From contig CAJHZI010000197.1 in assembly GCA_905160935.1 (NCBI GenBank), forward strand, positions 1,137,001-1,201,000: 64,000 nucleotides of DNA, read 5' to 3'. Shown piece by piece: positions 58,401 through 64,000 of the stretch. Within the stretch, counting starts at the first letter, position 1, and the number at the start of each line of letters is the position of its first letter. This DNA is from Enchytraeus crypticus (taxonomy: Eukaryota; Annelida; Clitellata; Enchytraeida; Enchytraeidae). A program made the position numbers and the translations under genes. The notes under the pieces are model-generated. The model saw nothing but the letters and a program-made list of their open reading frames with translations, was not told the DNA's origin and did not search any database.

Positions 58401-58654
58401 TATTGTAGAGTATACTCATATTTACGTCTTTTCTAGATTTTTGTACATAACTTTTTTATTTCTACTTTTGCCAATTTTTATATCAATTTATATAACTTTA
58501 GATGAATGCAAGGCGTCATACCTCAAGTATATGGCTAATGCTTATTAGCATCTTACATGTGTGCGTGTGCTATGTATCATATTTAAATAGATAGCCTAGT
58601 CATGAATGAGAAACATAAAGTAAATATTAGATAACAGTATATAAATGCGTTAAG

Positions 58655-58885
58655 AAATAGAATGGGAAGAAAAGCGTGATAGGGCTCATTCAAAGAGGAG
58701 ATAGTATACCAAAAAATGTCAGAGAAGGTAGATGGAAGGAAAGAGAAGTAGAGGAAGACTGAGATTAGATATGTTAGTTGATTTAAAGATCGACTCATGT
58801 GTTAACATGAAGAGGAAATCTGAAGACAGGGAAGAGTGTAAGCGATGTATGGCATGGATCTGCACTGCGAGACAAATTAATCTTC
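58655..58885 (+). mobile_element. RTE-like LINE 3' end
   Basis: GAAGGTAGATGGAAGGAAAGAGAAGTAGAGGAAGACTGAGATTAG..GTTGATTTAAAGATCGACTCATGTG...GCATGGATCTGCACTGCGAG follows the family order. Moderately diverged. Confidence 0.7.
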
Positions 58886-59043
58886 AGCAGATTTTGTTTG
58901 CCAAATGAGTTTTGATTTTTATGCCTGTAAGAAAATACAGTGAAATGGTCTGACTACAGAATATAGAGAAATCTAAATTTAGTTTCGTTTGTCAAATTTT
59001 AAAATTTAAAATTTAAAATTGTTAAAAGTTGTTAGTCAATTTT

Positions 59044-59096
59044 CATTTTTCTCTATCGTCCATATTTATTTCAAATATGGACGATAGAGAAAAATG
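59044..59096. repeat. 24-bp perfect hairpin, 5-base loop
   Basis: 59044-59067 is the exact reverse complement of 59073-59096. This is the longest of the small perfect hairpins, and it sits at the edge of a LINE fragment that contains GATAGAGAAAAATGGAGA. Confidence 0.92.
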
Positions 59097-59425
59097 GAGA
59101 AGGTTGAATGGATTGACAATATTTTGAATAAAGAAGTGATGACCAGAATTTGTACAGACAGCAATAGATGTTAAGATTTTAAGAATGTTAAGAAATATAA
59201 AAAGGAATTGTGTAATGCATATTTTAAAAGTGGAAGGCTCACAAAAAATGTAGCAGAAGGAGAATGGAGTGAAAGAAAGCTAGAGAAAGACTGAGACTTT
59301 AAATGGTTTGAGGTCACATTTGTATGTGTACATGAAATAGATGATGTAAATGGCAGAGGATGAAAGTATGTCGAGAAGATAGATGCTATGAAACTAATTT
59401 ACTACAGTACAATAAGAGAGAGAGA
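59095..59425 (+). mobile_element. RTE-like LINE 3' end, diverged
   Basis: TGGAGAAGGTTGAATGGATTG..AATTTGTACAGACAG..AAGAATGTTAAGAAATATAAAAAGG..AGACTGAGACTTTAAATGGTTTGAGG..AATAAGAGAGAGAG tracks the family at 45690-46019 with many changes. Confidence 0.6.
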
Positions 59426-59636
59426 ATGAATGAAATTCAGAAGAGAACAATGTGTACATCTTTAGAAGTCTTCTAGAGTGTGTGCATCACATTTTTATTT
59501 GTTTATTTATCGCAGTATATGGAACAGACATGTAGAAATGAACTACAATATAATATATTGTATTGTTTTGTATCTACATACTGTTGATATAAAACTCAAG
59601 TAGAGCTATGCGTGAAACGGAAATGAAGGGCCATTC

Positions 59637-59639
<3 letters not shown>

Positions 59640-59687
<48 letters not shown>

Positions 59688-59707
59688 TATATACTGTATA
59701 TATATAT
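59640..59707. repeat. (TA)n tail of the RTE-like LINE
   Basis: TA units run directly into ATCTTAGTGCACTGCC, the reversed LINE end. Confidence 0.9.
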
Positions 59708-60634
59708 CTTAGTGCACTGCCTACTGGCAGGTCCATGGTACATAACGCCTTCCTCTTCATTTCCACATATGAGTGGGTCTTTAAATCATCTAACATACCT
59801 AATCTAGGCCTGCCCTGCCTCTTTTTCCTTCCATTCTACCTTCAATGACCTCTTTTAATAGACCTTCCCCCTTAGAATGTGTCCTATCCATCTCTTCTTC
59901 CTATTTCTTAATACATTTATCAACTGTCCATCTGTGCCAACTCTCTCCAGGACTTCCTCATTTGCAACCTTTTGAGTCTAGCTAATCCTCTCCATTCCTT
60001 TCCATATCCACATTTCCAATGCCTCCAGTTTCCTAATATCTTCCTTCCTTAAGGTCCATGTTTCACATCCATACAATAGCGTGGTCCAAGACAAAGTTTT
60101 CACAATCTTTATCTTTGTGTATTTCTTTAGACTTTTTGTTAATAGTTCTTTTCTACTACCAAAGGCCGCTTTTGCTTGTGCAATCCTACTGCATATATCT
60201 GTCTCACTTTTCCCATCATCGGTTATAGTATGACCCAAATATTTGAAACTCCTGTTCCAATTTCGTACCATTTATTGTGATATTAACTTCACCTTTATTA
60301 TTGGACACTCTCATAACCTTCGTCTTTTTTATATTAATCTTCATGCCATGTCTTAGGGCCGTATCATTCAGCCTATCCATTATCTTCTGCAATCCAATCT
60401 CGCTGCCCGCTACCATTCCTTGGTCATCTGCAAATCGTACATCTTGTAACAAATTTCGTCCTACTTTTATTCCTTCTTCAAGTCTTCCATGGCTTCCTCC
60501 ATCATTACCTCAAAGTAAATGTTAAAGAGCAGCGGCGAAATGCTACAACCTTGTCTTACTCCACGTCCTATTTCACCTTCTTCTGAGTATTCTTGTTGGA
60601 TTTTGATTACTGCTCTTTGATTCATGTACAAGTT

Positions 60635-60640
<6 letters not shown>
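59707..60640 (-). pseudogene. RTE-like LINE, 3' half (longest copy of the family)
   Basis: On the minus strand: GRGVRQGCSISPLLFNIYFE (motif B, near 60560), VRFADDQGMVAGSE (motif C, F-A-D-D, near 60440), GMKINIKKTKVMRV, a frameshift near 60235, YLGHTITDDGKSETDICSRI, WTTLLYGCETWTLRKEDIRK (near 60070), RVGTDGQLINVLRNRKKRWI, and an ending in the family terminus at 59707. A TAG and frameshifts mark it as dead. Motif order fits the RTE/BovB-like end of the LINE tree; the clade is my inference. Both ends abut (TA)n. Confidence 0.88.
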
Positions 60641-60677
<37 letters not shown>

Positions 60678-60900
60678 TATATATATGGCCTATAGGGCCT
60701 ATATATATATGCCAATATGTTATATATATATATATACATGTACGTGCATGACCTTGTATATATGTAGGCCTATACATGTATGCATATACCTATATCTATG
60801 ATATATATATTTTTGTATATTCATATATATATATATATATATATATACATATGTATATTTTTATATAATATGTATATATATGTATAAGTATATTATTTAT
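60638..60900. repeat. TA-rich microsatellite cluster
   Basis: (TA)n blocks with TAGGCCTATA and GGGCCTATA interruptions. Confidence 0.9.
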
Positions 60901-61279
60901 ATTACATGTATATACATGTATATATCTAATATAAATTTATGAAAGCAACATACATGTTGGCTATATAATACTGGTTGAGAGATTGGCTGGTATCACATTT
61001 GCAAATGTCCTTATATGTGCTTAGTATAACATTATTGGTTAACCATAGAGCTGCCTAAAGAACTGCAGCCTAATACCAGAAAATTACTTAAAACGGGTCA
61101 TGGGTGTAGGACCTAAATGCTTCTTCTAGCGATGAAACAAAACAATGAATAGGGCCTACTTTCTTTTTTCTTTTTTAAGATATGTGTTCGTATTTGAAGA
61201 TATAGACCTATAGCTAGATATAAGTTCCACTTATATTTCTATCAGGCCTACTTTATAAATCTCGAATTTCAGCAAGTAT

Positions 61280-61745
61280 TTCTCATTTTCTTCCTCATAT
61301 GAGAGACGATCCTGTGCTGTGTGCTCTGCTGTCGATAGACAATGAGCTAATTTCCCTGCAGAAAATCTTCACGTCTCTGAGAGCATCCTAACACATCCGT
61401 CTCCATTAAAGGACATAGCATTCAATCCTGCCAATGGAGGCAATCTTATTCTCCTCTATTCAACAAATCTATCGATGTCACATCTCATCCGTATCTCTTT
61501 CATTGATCTCCGGAAGCTCTCACGAGACTTTATATTCTCCTGCTTTGCTGATGGGAAGCTGAAACTTAAGCAGTTGACACTCCGAGCTGCTAACATGAAC
61601 TTATTTACATTGCTCAACTAATGTGAAATTAACTTTCTGAAATCCAGAATAAAGTTACCACCTAACACTGTTTAAAATAAATTCTTTTACCGTATCAACG
61701 AAAGTCTTCTTGCTGATAATACCAAACTGAGTCTACTCATTATTG
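61280..61745 (+). pseudogene. Possible decayed coding stretch
   Basis: This GC-richer, stop-interrupted stretch contains ACACATCCGTCTCC, CCGTATCTCTTTCATTGATCTCC and similar words without long frames. It may be an old LINE remnant. I cannot place it in a family. Confidence 0.2.
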
Positions 61746-61782
61746 GGTCCCTATATGCAATTGGTATTGCTATGCCTACATA

Positions 61783-61918
61783 TAAAGCTGGTAAAGCTAA
61801 GGTTAACGTCAGTTTCCTCACTCGAAAGCGATGTCAGTGACGGGCGAGCCCAGGATTTGAAACCGCACATACTGAGCCGCGGTCGAATATCCAGCCACTT
61901 CGCCACTGGCTCCAGCCA
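61783..61918 (-). repeat. tRNA-derived SINE, minus strand
   Basis: Near full length, from AAAGCTGGTAAAGCTAAGG to GGCTCCAGCC. Followed by (TA)n. Confidence 0.88.
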
Positions 61919-61929
61919 GTAATATAAAG

Positions 61930-61994
<65 letters not shown>

Positions 61995-61996
61995 GG

Positions 61997-62027
<31 letters not shown>

Positions 62028-62095
62028 TAAAATTTCATGAATATATACATGTACAGTGCATATATACGGCATATACATATATATATATATACATA
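61930..62095. repeat. (TA)n microsatellite cluster
   Basis: Two TA blocks next to the SINE 5' end. The Tyr/Ile frames on the minus strand are artefacts. Confidence 0.92.
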
Positions 62096-63032
62096 TACAT
62101 ACATAAATATATATAGTACTAGGCTATATCATGCATGTATAGCAGTATACTTGAAAATAAGTACAACATTATTCCAGTTAACTTCTAATTTTATATTACT
62201 TTAATCATCAAATTCCTCTCAGATATATCAATGAATTAAGTGATTTATAATAAAACTAAGCACAAAAATTATTAATGCCTTTGAACCAGTGAAAGTTGGC
62301 CATACAAACATCTATATCTCTAAAGTTCTAAACCCTACACTCCTCATATAACGTCATTAAGGAACTAAAAATTAATTTATCGATTTATTTACTAGTCGCT
62401 TGGAATACTATGATGTCAGCTATTTCGATGCATTTAAAAACAGTAGATTAATAAGAATATTATGAAAGAGAAAGGAGTGAGAGTTGCTTAAGATTATAAC
62501 GAAAGAAGGAATAGCAATGAATAACATCTTTGTTGTTTGATAGATTTTAAAGGGTAAAGCTGAACAATTACTTATTCGATTTGACACCAGTACACAATGG
62601 TGCCCCACTAGGCAATGTCCTCGTACCTATTCTCTTTCTGATTATTTACGATTATTTTTATTAACAATGAAAACTTATATAGCAGTATCATGGCCGAATT
62701 CGGTCTTTGAGACTACTTTACAGAAAAGTTCAATATTAATAACAAGCTAAATAACAATTACATATAATTTTATATCTTAGTAAAAAATGTCTACACATGA
62801 GTGAAACTTTATACCATTCGTCAACACTCATTCCTATCTTCATACACCAAATACTTACAATAAACATATATGCGTAGGCTATAAAGTAGGTTCATTTAGA
62901 AAAACGAATCAACCACAATAAATTTTTGACACCACGACGGAAAGCTAAATAGTTAAACTCCTGTCTCAGACTATTAGGTGTCAAATTATTACAGACGTAT
63001 GCTGCAGCAGAAGTCCAGACTTGCTACCTTGT

Positions 63033-63035
<3 letters not shown>

Positions 63036-63108
<73 letters not shown>
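63036..63108. repeat. (TA)n microsatellite
   Basis: About 36 TA units. Confidence 0.95.
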
Positions 63109-63112
<4 letters not shown>

Positions 63113-63543
63113 GGGTGAGTAAAAAAAATTATACCTGCAAAAGGTTTGAATATCTCAGGCTACTGTTAATATTTTGTATATATATATATATTTTTTTCCC
63201 CGTGTTTTTTTTTCATCACTCCCATATCTCAAGCATTTGATATTATCTCATACCTCTTCGCATACGATGATAAACTTTTTCTTTTATGAAGTCCAAACCT
63301 GACAGCGAATCCATCCAAAATAATCTTGATAACGATCGTTGGCAAAAATTGGTAAATGGATCTTGCATACAACAAATATCAGGCCATTTCTTTATTCAAA
63401 GTACGTCGTGTTGAACACAGTTGAGCTACGTCGAATTAATTCATGATAAACAACGATGCTGCTTTATATGTAAACTTTAGATATAAGCCCTTAGATATAA
63501 CGCCGAACGTTGCCACTTTAAAAAGAGATGTATAATAAAATAG

Positions 63544-64000
63544 TAATAATAATACATTGTATCGTCCGCTTCCTCATTCAAGGATGATGTCAGAGAAGTC
63601 CCACAGCACACATCAGTAGAGATTAATTCACTCAGACCAATCTAGAAGAGAAATGTGCAGATAAGTAGTAAGGCCCTAAATGAAAGCCGGTCCGGTGATC
63701 GAAAACGGTCAGGTTAGATAGAATACATGTATATCCACGGTTGGAAGAGATTCTTAGGATTTCCAGAGAAAGTTGAAAGGGAAGAACAAGACCGAAGACT
63801 AGTTGGTAAAAGTGTTACAGACCACTGGTGGTGCATAAGGGATTGGTTGTCTGCCCAATGAGGTATGAATATTTAGAATAGAAATAAGATTGGCATCGGT
63901 GGGACGAAGTACAGGTGAGGGACGATAGAAAAGGAGAATTTTCGATAAGTAATTTTCGCCATCGTTGAATCATATCAGAGTAATTCTGTATCGTACCTAC
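63544..64000 (-). mobile_element. L2-type LINE 3' end (family A), runs off the window
   Basis: AATAATAATACATTGTATCGTCCGCTTCCTCATTCAAGGATGATGTCAG repeats the terminus seen at 51838 and 42936. The sequence beyond it (CGGTCCGGTGATCGAAAACGGTCAGG, GGTTGGAAGAGATT) matches 52200-52270. Only the 3' UTR and the last coding part are inside the window. Confidence 0.75.

Overview
The window looks like non-coding-rich nuclear DNA from an invertebrate animal, probably a marine bilaterian. It is AT-rich, full of (TA)n, (GA)n and (ATT)n microsatellites, and carries GT-AG introns. Its transposon mix is CR1-, L2-, RTE- and R2-type LINEs, a tRNA-derived SINE and a Tc1/mariner element. The octamer TAGGCCTA recurs strikingly often. 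I see no bacterial or organellar features and cannot name the species.

The main host gene is on the minus strand. Five short exons (34269-34139, 31434-31354, 29065-28838, 27137-27077, 20065-19740) have proper splice sites and compatible phases. Together they encode a homologue of NKAIN, the small membrane protein that binds the Na,K-ATPase beta subunit. Exon 1 was not found and may lie beyond the window. Its introns hold most of the repeats in the centre of the window, including an intact mariner element and a minisatellite. The last exon is present twice, because bases 1-3178 are repeated almost perfectly at 18528-21684. That is either a recent segmental duplication or an unmerged haplotype in the assembly.

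Other candidate host exons are on the plus strand. There is a first exon inside the duplicated block (2908-3038, again at 21414-21544). A CCAAT/TATA promoter with a first exon (43983-44090) is followed in phase by a 21-base microexon (47416-47436). A 33-base exon candidate sits at 57341-57373. None of these products is recognised.

Mobile DNA, left to right: a degraded CR1-like LINE (7165-10130) and a second LINE tail (10740-11110) with a doubled (ATT)n unit; a DD37E Tc1/mariner transposon (31649-33036) abutting a jockey-like LINE tail (33041-33760); a degraded R2-type element with a restriction-like endonuclease domain and an unexplained GC-rich extension (about 36840-42051); L2-type LINE tails (42150-43760, 51838-52945, 63544-end); many 3' ends of one RTE-like LINE family (the longest at 59707-60640); and at least six SINE copies. 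The LINE tails run directly into microsatellites.

The most striking non-genic structure is a ~900-base palindrome at 50740-51637 with a doubled hairpin at its centre. More than ten small perfect hairpins with 3-5 base loops are scattered over the window, suggesting that one local inverted-duplication process has shaped this DNA repeatedly.
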